Source of the DNA: Bulleidia sp.
GTDB lineage: Bacteria; Bacillota_I; Bacilli_A; Erysipelotrichales; Erysipelotrichaceae
Assembly (NCBI GenBank): GCA_016293365.1
Contig: JAEDEK010000006.1
Location: 1-31,146 of the forward strand
Direction: 5' to 3'
Length of the DNA: 31,146 nt
A model generated the notes under the pieces. That model saw nothing but the letters and a program-made list of their open reading frames with translations. It did no database searches and was not told the origin of the DNA. Below, piece by piece: positions 16,535 through 23,746 of this stretch. The position numbers were made by a program, and so were the translations under genes. Position 1 is the first letter of the stretch; every line of letters begins with the position of its first letter.

Positions 16535-17529
16535 TTCAGCACACCTCCGGTTTTCTTCAACAGCAGGATGAACACAGGTGCACCCACAATACTGGTCAGG
16601 ATGGATACCGGTATTTCAGATACGGTCAGTGTTCTTGCAAGAGTATCAATCACCACAAGAAACAGACCACCACATACGATACTGCATGGAATGACACGGC
16701 TGTTATCGTTGCCGACAAGCATGCGTGATATATGAGGAATCAGCAGTCCAATCCAGCTGATCACACCACACATCGCCGTTACACTGGCAGTGATCAGTGC
16801 AGCTGAAACAATGACAACCGTTCTTACCACAGGCAGATTGACACCAAGAGACACCGCTTCTTCTTTGGAAAGAGATATCACATTCATCCGATATCGGATC
16901 AGATACAGTATGAATGTACCGATCGCAATCAACGGTAAACCGGTATACAGACTTTTCAGATTGATGGAAGAAAGGCTTCCCATCAGCCAGTATGTAATGA
17001 CCGGAAGCACATCATTTGGATCCGCAACAAATTTGACAAAGGAAACCAGTGCAGAAAACAGAGAAGAAATGACCATTCCGGAAAGAACAACCGTCAGGAT
17101 AGATACGTTTCGTCTGGAAGCACCGGAAACAAGAAATACAAGTGCAATGGCAAGCAGTCCACTGAAAAGCGCACTCACCTGAATGCCAGCTGTACCAGCG
17201 CCCAGCAGGATGGCCAGTGCAGCGCCAAAGGAAGCACCGTTGGATGTACCAAGTGTATCCGGTGTCGCTAAAGGATTGGCAAACATGGACTGAAATGCTG
17301 CCCCTGCTGCAGATAAGCCAGCGCCTGCAGCTGCAGCCATAATGATCCTTGGCAGACGGATCCGAAATAATACCGTGATCACATTTGCCTGAACCTGCTT
17401 TCCTGTAAAGGCACGTACAAGCTCTTCAAAGGAAATCATATACTGGCCTTTGCACAGGGCATACAAGGCAAATATGACAAGCACAATGATTGTGCCTGTC
17501 ATAACTGCGTAATATCTTTTTTTCACCAT
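16531..17529 (-). CDS. FecCD-type ABC transporter permease
   Basis: A 332-residue membrane protein of the FecCD/BtuC family, with about ten predicted transmembrane segments. Typical family sequences are RLPRIIMAAAAGAGLSAAGAAFQSMFANPLATPDTLGTSNGASFGA near the N-terminus (read as adjoining motifs), GVISWIGLLIPHISRML for the ATPase-coupling region and GGLFLVVIDTLART. It forms the channel for iron-siderophore, haem or corrinoid uptake with the ATPase downstream. The ATG shares one base with the binding-protein stop (TGATG). Confidence 0.92.
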   Translation of the reverse strand: MVKKRYYAVMTGTIIVLVIFALYALCKGQYMISFEELVRAFTGKQVQANVITVLFRIRLPRIIMAAAAGAGLSAAGAAFQSMFANPLATPDTLGTSNGASFGAALAILLGAGTAGIQVSALFSGLLAIALVFLVSGASRRNVSILTVVLSGMVISSLFSALVSFVKFVADPNDVLPVITYWLMGSLSSINLKSLYTGLPLIAIGTFILYLIRYRMNVISLSKEEAVSLGVNLPVVRTVVIVSAALITASVTAMCGVISWIGLLIPHISRMLVGNDNSRVIPCSIVCGGLFLVVIDTLARTLTVSEIPVSILTSIVGAPVFILLLKKTGGVLK

Positions 17530-18665
17530 CAGTTCATTTCAGATGCGGCTGCATTAGGTGTATACATTCTGTCGATCTGATCGTCAGTTAATGTAATACC
17601 GAACAGCTGGCTGTAGTAATCCTTTACTTCCGCCCTGACATCCACATCCGCAAACAATTCCGGATAGACAGCCTGTGCCATCCATAACAGTGTCATCGGT
17701 GTATCAGAAGATGGTGTATATGTACGGTAAGTGCCCATCGGCATCTTATATACACGGTGATCCTGTACTGCCTTGACTGTGGACCAGTCATCCGTACCTA
17801 TTGCATTGCTGTAAAGATCTTCCGGTGTTGCCTTTGTGAAGTTGGTAATGAAGATCACATCCGGATTCCATTCATAGACATTTTCCATTGTGATCTTGGC
17901 ATTGGCTGTTTCTGCCTGCACATCAGAAGCAACATTCACACCACCTGCAGCTTTTGCCCACCATTCACCAAAGAAGCGGGAAGAAGAAGTGATCATGGCA
18001 TTTTCATCATACTGATACAGGAACAGGATCTTCTGCGGCTGTTCAACCCCGGCAACTGTTTCCTGAATCATGTTGTAGATATCCGTGGAATACTGATCAA
18101 CCAGTTTTGCATTCTTGGATGAAGACGGATAGATCTGATCCAGTAAGCCGATCCACTGTCTGTATGTTTCAACGACATCAAACTTCCACTTTGTCGGTGA
18201 GAAAGCAACTGCAGTCAGACCAGCATTTTCCAGTTTTTCAAGATCTGCTTTATCAGCTGCGTTGTAATATACGACTTCCGGTTCGAGAGCCACAAGTGCT
18301 TCGATGTTCAGATCTTCACCAGACAGAATATCCGTTGTGATATTTCCGATTTCCGGATACAGATCAATCAGAACACTGTTTTTTGCGGCATTGGCGGAAG
18401 CAGGTTCCATCGCAACAATCGTTTCTGCACTGTTGAGATAAACAGATAACATGGATGCCAGCGGGTAGATGCCAAGAATGGCAACCTTTTCAGGATTTGT
18501 CGGAACTTCCACGGTACGGTCAGCGTGGTCAGTAACCGTAACCGTTTCCGGTACATTGACTTCTTCCTTGATGGAAGAAGCAGATGATGCAGATGAACCT
18601 GTCGAAGAACATGCTGCAACAGTGACTGTCAAAGCGGCAGCCAGCAGTGATTTGAGTAACTTCAT
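17529..18665 (-). CDS. ABC transporter substrate-binding lipoprotein
   Basis: A 378-residue class III (FecB/BtuF-like) binding protein. I chose ATG 18665, preceded by GGGAG; the longer frame to 18689 only adds MSKRKGEF over that RBS. The signal peptide ends in a lipobox VAAC, giving a lipid-anchored Cys at about residue 19. A Ser/Ala linker, then DHADRTVEVPTNPEKVAIL (start of the first lobe), VALEPEVVYYN, and the second lobe with ENVYEWNPDVIFITN and VYKMPMGTYRTYTPSSDTPM follow. The ligand may be an iron siderophore, haem or a corrinoid. Its position at the head of an operon ending in hydF makes iron supply an attractive but unproven idea. A structured leader precedes it. Confidence 0.9.
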   Translation of the reverse strand: MKLLKSLLAAALTVTVAACSSTGSSASSASSIKEEVNVPETVTVTDHADRTVEVPTNPEKVAILGIYPLASMLSVYLNSAETIVAMEPASANAAKNSVLIDLYPEIGNITTDILSGEDLNIEALVALEPEVVYYNAADKADLEKLENAGLTAVAFSPTKWKFDVVETYRQWIGLLDQIYPSSSKNAKLVDQYSTDIYNMIQETVAGVEQPQKILFLYQYDENAMITSSSRFFGEWWAKAAGGVNVASDVQAETANAKITMENVYEWNPDVIFITNFTKATPEDLYSNAIGTDDWSTVKAVQDHRVYKMPMGTYRTYTPSSDTPMTLLWMAQAVYPELFADVDVRAEVKDYYSQLFGITLTDDQIDRMYTPNAAASEMN

Positions 18666-18697
18666 AAACTCTCCCTTTCTTTTTGACATGTGGAAAT

Positions 18698-18726
18698 AAA
18701 AAATCTCCGCATGACCAACCGGAGAT
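18698..18726 (-). terminator. Attenuator terminator in the transporter leader
   Basis: On the minus strand ATCTCCG (18726-18720), a 10-nt loop and CGGAGAT (18709-18703) are followed by a T-rich run interrupted by one A. It lies 33 nt before the start codon of the binding-protein gene, so it must be a conditional terminator. Confidence 0.75.
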
Positions 18727-18799
18727 TCTCATCACAAATAATGTGTTTCTGGATGAACCTCTTTCCGATCAGAATTCTCTTTTCGGTTGGAATTTCATG
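18698..18799 (-). promoter_or_regulatory. Riboswitch-like leader, class unknown
   Basis: The minus-strand leader between promoter and binding-protein gene can fold into one long arm. From outside inward the helices are CATGA/TCATG, CCAACCG (18790-18784) with CGGTTGG (18721-18715), GAGA-a-TTCT with AGAATCTC, TCAT/ATGA and CACA-TTATT-TGTG. A one-sided purine-rich loop (gatcggaaagaggt) interrupts the arm. The 3' side of this arm contains ATCTCCG, which is also the 5' strand of the terminator at 18698-18726. Arm and terminator are therefore mutually exclusive, as in ON riboswitches or protein-controlled attenuators. I find no B12 box, TPP, SAM, FMN, fluoride or preQ1 signature. Confidence 0.6.
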
Positions 18800-18804
18800 A
18801 CACT

Positions 18805-18810
18805 ATTATA
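18805..18810 (-). promoter_or_regulatory. -10 box of the transporter-hydF operon
   Basis: A perfect TATAAT on the minus strand. No good -35 is present at 16-18 nt. An imperfect dyad GACACT/AGTGCC with 12 nt between the arms surrounds the box and may be a repressor or activator site. The start would fall near 18798, exactly at the first helix of the leader. Confidence 0.5.
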
Positions 18811-18903
18811 AATGAAAGTGCCACCAAAAGAAAGCAGAATACATCCTTTTGTATCTTTGTGTCACATGTCAACCTGTACTTTCATAATCCTGTGTAACCA
18901 GAC

Positions 18904-18936
18904 AGAAAACACCTTTCTGAATGTAAAGAAAGGTGT
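18904..18936 (-). terminator. Terminator of the alpha/beta hydrolase gene
   Basis: On the minus strand ACACCTTTCT-TTACATTC-AGAAAGGTGT, a perfect 10-bp stem, followed by TTTTC, immediately after the stop codon. Confidence 0.85.
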
Positions 18937-18942
18937 ATCTGA

Positions 18943-19881
18943 TCAGATATTGATATAGGTATCAACAAAGTTGAAGATGCGCTGATAATAATCTTCAGCT
19001 TTATGGCACTGCAGATGCGCTGCTCCTTCCACGACATAGATTTCCTTGACCGCAGAGCAGGAATAGAAATTATCAAATACCATGCTTGTCGGTATGATTT
19101 CATCTTCCCCACCATGGACAAAGAATACCGGGATACGTGCATTCTGCAGTTGACGCTTTGTTGAGATATCCTGCATGGAGAAATGCAGGAACTGTTTCAG
19201 ATACATGTCAACCGAAGGCATGAACAGCTTTCCATCGATCTTATGCATCAGTCGGATTCCCTGCAGAACGGTTTCTTGGACACCTGCAGAACCACTGTCT
19301 TCAATGGCAGCTCTGACATTTTTCGGCATGAAGTCGCCTACGCAGTTCATGACAGTATCACCACCAACGCCTGTTCCATACAGAACAATCTGTGCCTGTG
19401 AGTCATTTCTGACAAGCCAGTTGACCCAGGAGATGACATCATAGTGTTCCACCCAGCCAAGAGATGTATATCTGCCTTCTGACATGCCACAGGCTCTTTG
19501 ATCAATGGCCAGCACATTATATCCTCTGTGATCTGCTTCATAGATCATATCCATCAGGCTGTGATAATCCTTTCCTGCATCATGAACAGTAATCATCCAG
19601 CGATGGGAATCGGAATGATTTGTAAATGTATGCCCATGCAGCTTGAGTCCATCGAAGGAATCAATGAATACATCCTGCCTGTCACTGTGATCCAGCCATT
19701 CCTGTCTGGCACCGTATCCATATGGCAGACTTTCAGGACCACCTGTATGAAGTGAGGACCTGCTCAGATCAAAAAATGTACGGAATATATAGTATCCATA
19801 ACCGCCATAGGCAGCAGCACCTGCTGCAGCTGTAAGGCCGATTGCCTTTAATAATGTATGTTTCTTTTCCTGACTGCTCAT
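18943..19881 (-). CDS. Membrane-anchored alpha/beta hydrolase-like protein lacking nucleophile
   Basis: A 312-residue protein with a single N-terminal membrane segment (about 10-35, Ala/Gly/Tyr-rich, no lipobox) and an extracytoplasmic or peripheral alpha/beta hydrolase fold. Fold landmarks are WMITVHDAG (strand before the oxyanion region), GYNVLAIDQRACGMSEG, IVLYGTGVGGDTVM (elbow), VFFVHGGEDEIIP (acid D260) and EGAAHLQC (H289). In related proteins the elbow is GxSxG; here it is G-T-G-V-G with Gly171 instead of Ser. The usual oxyanion HG is H100-D101. So it is either a pseudo-enzyme or uses another chemistry. RBS AGAGG precedes ATG 19881. No separate promoter is clear, so read-through from valS is possible. 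Confidence 0.8.
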   Translation of the reverse strand: MSSQEKKHTLLKAIGLTAAAGAAAYGGYGYYIFRTFFDLSRSSLHTGGPESLPYGYGARQEWLDHSDRQDVFIDSFDGLKLHGHTFTNHSDSHRWMITVHDAGKDYHSLMDMIYEADHRGYNVLAIDQRACGMSEGRYTSLGWVEHYDVISWVNWLVRNDSQAQIVLYGTGVGGDTVMNCVGDFMPKNVRAAIEDSGSAGVQETVLQGIRLMHKIDGKLFMPSVDMYLKQFLHFSMQDISTKRQLQNARIPVFFVHGGEDEIIPTSMVFDNFYSCSAVKEIYVVEGAAHLQCHKAEDYYQRIFNFVDTYINI

Positions 19882-19902
19882 ACTGTACCTCTTTTATGAT
19901 AA

Positions 19903-19937
19903 TAAAAATCTTCTCATGGATTGCTCCTGAGAAGATT
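19903..19937 (-). terminator. Terminator of valS
   Basis: On the minus strand AATCTTCTCA (19937-19928), an 11-nt loop and TGAGAAGATT (19916-19907) are followed by a T run. It lies between valS and the hydrolase gene. Confidence 0.8.
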
Positions 19938-19952
19938 ATAATACATCAGCTT

Positions 19953-22565
19953 TTATTTTGCGAGTGCAGACATACGGTCCATAATTGCCTGATACTGCTT
20001 TTCATATGCCGCAAGCTTTTCCTTTTCAGCATTGATCTTTGCAGCTGGGGCCTTATTGACAAAGCCAGGATTACCGAGCATCTTATGAGATCTTTCCAGT
20101 TCCTTTTCCAGTCTTGCCTTTTCACTTTCCAGCTTCTTCATTTCCTCGATTGGATCACAAAGTTCAGAAGATGGAATATGCAGTGTACCGGAATGGATTG
20201 TTTCAACCGCAAGGTCACCGGTCAATGTATCATCCCATGTAACCTTTGCCATCTTGGTCAGAATTGCCGCAAAGCCTGCATCAACAGGAATGACATTACC
20301 ATCCAGATCCTTTAACATGACATGTAATGGTGCAGATGGCTTCAGATCATTTGCGTTTCTGACTTCTCTGATCTTTGAGATGGCAGAAATAATACGGTCC
20401 ATGGATACAAGATCACTGTCAGCAATGCCTTCGATCTGTACCGGCCAGGATTCCAGATTGATGGAATCCTTTGTGTGAGGCATTGTCAGATAGATCTCTT
20501 CTGTAACAAACGGCATGAATGGAGACAGGAGTCTGACAATTGCGTTCAGTGTGACATACAGAGTGGACTGAGCTGCCTTTCTGACGTTTTCATCTTCACT
20601 GTTCAGAGAAGATTTGCTCATTTCCACATACCAGGAACAGAAATCATTCCAGACAAAACTGTACAGTTCATTACCGACCAGGGCAAACTCATACTTTTCC
20701 ATGTTTGCTGTGACATGAGCAATCGTCTGGTTCAGACGGTTGAGAATCCATGCATCCGCAAGGGAAAGATCAGACAGGCTGACATCCTTTTCTTCAAACC
20801 CTTCCGGCAGATTCATTAATACAAATCGGGATGCATTCCAGATCTTGTTGATGAAGTTCCACGCAGCTTCGACCTTTTCCGGAATATAGCGCATATCCTG
20901 ACCAGGTGTGGAATTTGTTGTTAAGAAGAAACGCAGTGCATCATCACCATATTCATTGATGACATCCATTGGATCAATACCGTTGCCAAGTGATTTGGAC
21001 ATCTTACGACCCTGGGCATCACGGATCAGGCCGTGAATCAGAACATCCTTGAATGGTCTGTTATGTGTAAAGTGACGTGCCTGGAAAGCCATACGTGCAA
21101 CCCAGAAGAAGATGATGTCATATCCGGTAACCATTGTGGTTGTCGGATAATAACGCTTGAAATCTTCCGTATCATCCGGCCATCCAAGAGTCGCAAACGG
21201 CCATAATGCACTGGAGAACCATGTATCGAGAACATCTTCATCCTGTACCCAGTTTTCCGGATCGCCCGGATCTGTTTCAGAAACATACATTTCGCCTGTT
21301 TCCTTATTGTACCAGGCAGGAATACGATGACCCCACCACAGCTGTCTTGAAATACACCAGTCTTCAATGTTTTCCAGCCACTGTGTGAATGTCTTTTCAA
21401 ATCTTTCCGGATAGAAGTTGATCTTCTGATCTGGATCTTCCTGATGATTCAGGACATCTTCAGCAAGCGGCTTCATGCGTACAAACCACTGCTGAGAAAG
21501 ATACGGTTCAACAACACAGTGAGTACGTTCAGAATGTCCGACCTGGTGAACGATATCTTCAATATGATCGAGATTTCCATCTGCTTCAATTGCCGCAACA
21601 ACAGCATCTCTTGCTTCATAACGGTCCATGCCTGCATATCTGCCGCACTTTTCATTCATTGTTCCATCCGGATTCATGACAATCGGCTTATCGAGTCCAT
21701 GGCGTTCTGCAATCGCAAAGTCGTTTGGATCGTGTGCTGGAGTACACTTCATGATGGCTGTACCGAAGTCCATGTCGATATAGTCATCGCCGATGATCGG
21801 AAGTGTTTCGCCGTTTGCCGGATTGATGCAGTGCTTGCCGATCAGATGTTTCCGCTTTTCATCATTCGGATTGACAACGATACATACATCACCGAACATC
21901 GTTTCCGGACGGGTTGTTGCCACAACGAATTCTTCTCCATCTTCTACAGTACGGTAGTTCATGTAATACATCTTACCGGCATCTTCCTGGTAGTATACTT
22001 CAATGTTGGAAAGTGCTGTACGTGCTTCCGGATCCCAGTTGATGATTCTCCATCCACGGTAAATCAGACCTTCGTTATACAGTGTGACAAAGACATGTCT
22101 GACAGCCGCATTGAAACCTTCATCCATGGTGAAACGTTCTCTGTCATAATCCAGGGAATTACCAAGTTTTGCCCACTGTTTACGGATTGTTGCAGCATAT
22201 TCTTCTTTCCATTCCCATGCGCGGTCCAGGAACTTTTCGCGGCCGATATCGTAACGGGAAATCCCTTCCGTTTTCAGTCTGGCATCTACTTTTGCCTGTG
22301 TTGCAATACCGGCATGATCCATACCTGGCAGAAACAGTGTATCAAATCCCTGCATGCGCTTATAGCGGGAAATGATGTCCTGTAACGTGTTATCCCAAGC
22401 ATGACCGATGTGCAGAATACCTGTGACATTCGGTGGTGGAATAACAATTGTAAACGGATCCTTTGACTTGTCTCCGGCGGTAAAGTACCCTTCCTTTACC
22501 CATCTGTCATAACGGCCTTCTTCAACAGCCTTATGATCATACTTCTGTGCAAGATTCTTTTCCAT
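19953..22565 (-). CDS. valS: Valyl-tRNA synthetase
   Basis: An 870-residue class I synthetase charging tRNA-Val. The HIGH motif is in PPPNVTGILHIGHAWD (about 40-55). The editing CP1 domain (about 190-340) contains ATTRPETMFGD and GTAIMKCTPAHDPNDF, which hydrolyse Thr-tRNA-Val. KMSKS is in GRKMSKSLGNGIDP. The anticodon domain has WNDFCSWYVEMSK. The C-terminal coiled coil (about 800-870) ends AYEKQYQAIMDRMSAL. I chose ATG 22565 with AGGAG 5 nt upstream; the longer frame overlaps the leader terminator. Expression is controlled by the T-box leader directly upstream. Confidence 0.95.
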   Translation of the reverse strand: MEKNLAQKYDHKAVEEGRYDRWVKEGYFTAGDKSKDPFTIVIPPPNVTGILHIGHAWDNTLQDIISRYKRMQGFDTLFLPGMDHAGIATQAKVDARLKTEGISRYDIGREKFLDRAWEWKEEYAATIRKQWAKLGNSLDYDRERFTMDEGFNAAVRHVFVTLYNEGLIYRGWRIINWDPEARTALSNIEVYYQEDAGKMYYMNYRTVEDGEEFVVATTRPETMFGDVCIVVNPNDEKRKHLIGKHCINPANGETLPIIGDDYIDMDFGTAIMKCTPAHDPNDFAIAERHGLDKPIVMNPDGTMNEKCGRYAGMDRYEARDAVVAAIEADGNLDHIEDIVHQVGHSERTHCVVEPYLSQQWFVRMKPLAEDVLNHQEDPDQKINFYPERFEKTFTQWLENIEDWCISRQLWWGHRIPAWYNKETGEMYVSETDPGDPENWVQDEDVLDTWFSSALWPFATLGWPDDTEDFKRYYPTTTMVTGYDIIFFWVARMAFQARHFTHNRPFKDVLIHGLIRDAQGRKMSKSLGNGIDPMDVINEYGDDALRFFLTTNSTPGQDMRYIPEKVEAAWNFINKIWNASRFVLMNLPEGFEEKDVSLSDLSLADAWILNRLNQTIAHVTANMEKYEFALVGNELYSFVWNDFCSWYVEMSKSSLNSEDENVRKAAQSTLYVTLNAIVRLLSPFMPFVTEEIYLTMPHTKDSINLESWPVQIEGIADSDLVSMDRIISAISKIREVRNANDLKPSAPLHVMLKDLDGNVIPVDAGFAAILTKMAKVTWDDTLTGDLAVETIHSGTLHIPSSELCDPIEEMKKLESEKARLEKELERSHKMLGNPGFVNKAPAAKINAEKEKLAAYEKQYQAIMDRMSALAK

Positions 22566-22803
22566 AATCTCTCCTTCCTGTGTGATAAACAAAAACGCCC
22601 TGTATTACACAGGACGTCATAAACGTGGTACCACCTTTGCTTGCTTCTTGAACTGCGTAACGTGCAGGATACGTTTCCTTTACTGATCATTTCGAGGAAA
22701 GTGCTCGATGGAGGACTTCTTCTGAATGCGGGTATCTGTTTTCACCAGCCACAGATTCTCTGTCAAGTGCCATCATTCAGTATACTTGTTCCATGTCTAC
22801 GCC
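22566..22803 (-). ncRNA. T-box leader of valS
   Basis: On the minus strand the conserved T-box AAGGTGGTACCACG (complement of 22624-22637) is followed by an intrinsic terminator with 9-bp stem ACGTCCTGT/ACAGGGCGT (22595-22617) and TTTTT. Upstream lies Stem I, closed by GATGG/CCATC and containing CAGAGA and the GGTGAAAAC segment typical of T-boxes. The likely specifier is GTC (Val) in GAAGTCC, read from sequence context rather than a full fold. Uncharged tRNA-Val should stabilise the antiterminator and switch valS on. Confidence 0.93.
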
Positions 22804-22809
22804 TGACTA

Positions 22810-22839
22810 TTATATACACAATGCAGTTTTTTGTGCAAG
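22810..22839 (-). promoter_or_regulatory. Promoter of the valS T-box leader
   Basis: -35 TTGCAC (22839-22834), 18-nt spacer and perfect -10 TATAAT (22815-22810) on the minus strand. Confidence 0.75.
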
Positions 22840-22840
22840 T

Positions 22841-23116
22841 TCAGTTTTTCGGATTCAGTACATTCCGGTTGAATGCTTTTGATGCAGCAACAACACGGGT
22901 ACATTTTGCACTGATATAAAACAGAATGATACAGATTGAAAAACGGATGAGCGGGATCACTGTTACAAAAAAACATACAATCCGGAACAAGCTGTAGAAA
23001 ACAAGATAGATGATGACATATGCCAGCATCACACCAAGCATATACTGCAGCTCCGCCCACAGCCTGCGAGCAGTTTCCATTCTGTTTTTTCTGCGTTCGA
23101 TCTTTCTTTCATTCAT
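22841..23116 (-). CDS. Small membrane protein of unknown function
   Basis: A 91-residue protein from ATG 23116. It has a very basic N-terminus (MNERKIERRKNRMETARRL), one long or two closely spaced hydrophobic helices (about 28-75, with MLGVMLAYVIIYLVFYSL and VTVIPLIRFSICIILFYI) and a basic C-terminal tail. The positive-inside rule places both ends in the cytoplasm if there are two helices. No family is recognised. It is divergent from the SRAP gene with only 50 bp between the start codons. The -10 box TATAAT ends 7 nt before the ATG and there is no SD. Longer in-frame starts (23125, 23149) lie on or upstream of that -10 box. It ends just before the valS promoter. Confidence 0.55.
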   Translation of the reverse strand: MNERKIERRKNRMETARRLWAELQYMLGVMLAYVIIYLVFYSLFRIVCFFVTVIPLIRFSICIILFYISAKCTRVVAASKAFNRNVLNPKN

Positions 23117-23123
23117 GGTTATC

Positions 23124-23151
23124 ATTATAGCTTTATTCTTTTGAAACACAA
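23124..23151 (-). promoter_or_regulatory. Promoter of the small membrane protein
   Basis: -35 TTGTGT (23151-23146, 3 of 6), 16-nt spacer and perfect -10 TATAAT (23129-23124). The -10 is followed by 7 nt and then ATG 23116, implying a leaderless or nearly leaderless transcript. Confidence 0.45.
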
Positions 23152-23154
23152 CGC

Positions 23155-23160
23155 TATAAT
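23155..23160 (+). promoter_or_regulatory. -10 box of the SRAP gene
   Basis: A perfect TATAAT ends 6 nt before the ATG at 23167. No purine-rich SD fits in the 6-nt gap. The box lies within 4 nt of the -35 of the divergent promoter, so the two polymerases should compete. Confidence 0.5.
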
Positions 23161-23166
23161 TGGGAC

Positions 23167-23733
23167 ATGTGTGGAAGATATCTGTTCTGGGACAGTGAGA
23201 ATCAGGATATTGAACAGCTGGTCAGCTATGCCGAAGAAAAACTGTCACCGGAAGTATTTCGTAAAATCGCATTACAGGAAGTAACGCCAGGAAGTTACTG
23301 CTTTGCCTGCGTTTCCAATGCATCCTCCATTCATACAGGCATCATGAAATGGGGTTTTTCACGACGAGGAAAAACAGTGATCAATGCCAGAAGTGAAACA
23401 TGCTTTTCTTCTTTGTTTTTCAACGATACCAGATCATGTGTATTACCATGCAGCGGCTATTACGAATGGGATTCATCCAGAAATAAACACCTGATTACCG
23501 GAAAGAAAGGCATTCAGTATCTGGGTGGACTGTACCACATGGAAAAAGGAGAACCTGTTTTTGTGGTTGTTACGCAGCCTGCTGATTCATCAATCGCATC
23601 CATTCATGATCGACAGCCTCTTCTGTTTGATCAGTACAGTGCAAAACTGTGGTGTAACTCACCTTCCCTGGGTGTGATCAGACATTCCATTGGAACAAGA
23701 ACTGCATTGCCAATAGAAAAAGACAGTCAATAA
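23167..23733 (+). CDS. SRAP/HMCES-YedK family abasic-site protein
   Basis: A 188-residue protein that crosslinks covalently to abasic sites in single-stranded DNA and shields them. Catalytic Cys2 follows the initiator Met in MCGRYLF, which fixes the start codon. The other active-site residues are visible: N73 in INARSET, E100 in SGYYEWD and H147 in SIHDRQPLLF. It is somewhat shorter than the usual 200-230 residues, with a short middle region. It lies between repair genes (ruvAB convergent downstream). No SD is visible and the -10 box is 6 nt from ATG. Confidence 0.9.
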   Translation: MCGRYLFWDSENQDIEQLVSYAEEKLSPEVFRKIALQEVTPGSYCFACVSNASSIHTGIMKWGFSRRGKTVINARSETCFSSLFFNDTRSCVLPCSGYYEWDSSRNKHLITGKKGIQYLGGLYHMEKGEPVFVVVTQPADSSIASIHDRQPLLFDQYSAKLWCNSPSLGVIRHSIGTRTALPIEKDSQ

Positions 23734-23741
23734 AGACCGTC
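23717..23741 (-). terminator. Terminator of the obgE-ruvA-ruvB unit
   Basis: On the minus strand GACGGTC-TTTATT-GACTGTC (one G-T pair) followed by five T. The hairpin overlaps the stop of the convergent SRAP gene and might also slow transcription from that side, though the plus-strand T run is only three. Confidence 0.75.
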
Positions 23742-23746
23742 TTTGA

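Noticed and set aside
18698..18799. Transporter leader as a known cobalamin, TPP, SAM, FMN, fluoride or preQ1 riboswitch
   Set aside because: The conserved core motifs of these classes are not seen. A short AGAGGTTC resembles the start of preQ1-I, but the rest of that aptamer does not follow.
21444..22385. Plus-strand frame (313 codons) opposite valS
   Set aside because: Antisense shadow of valS, with no RBS or recognisable domain.
23117..23149. Longer starts of the small membrane protein
   Set aside because: They lie on or upstream of the -10 box TATAAT and have no RBS.
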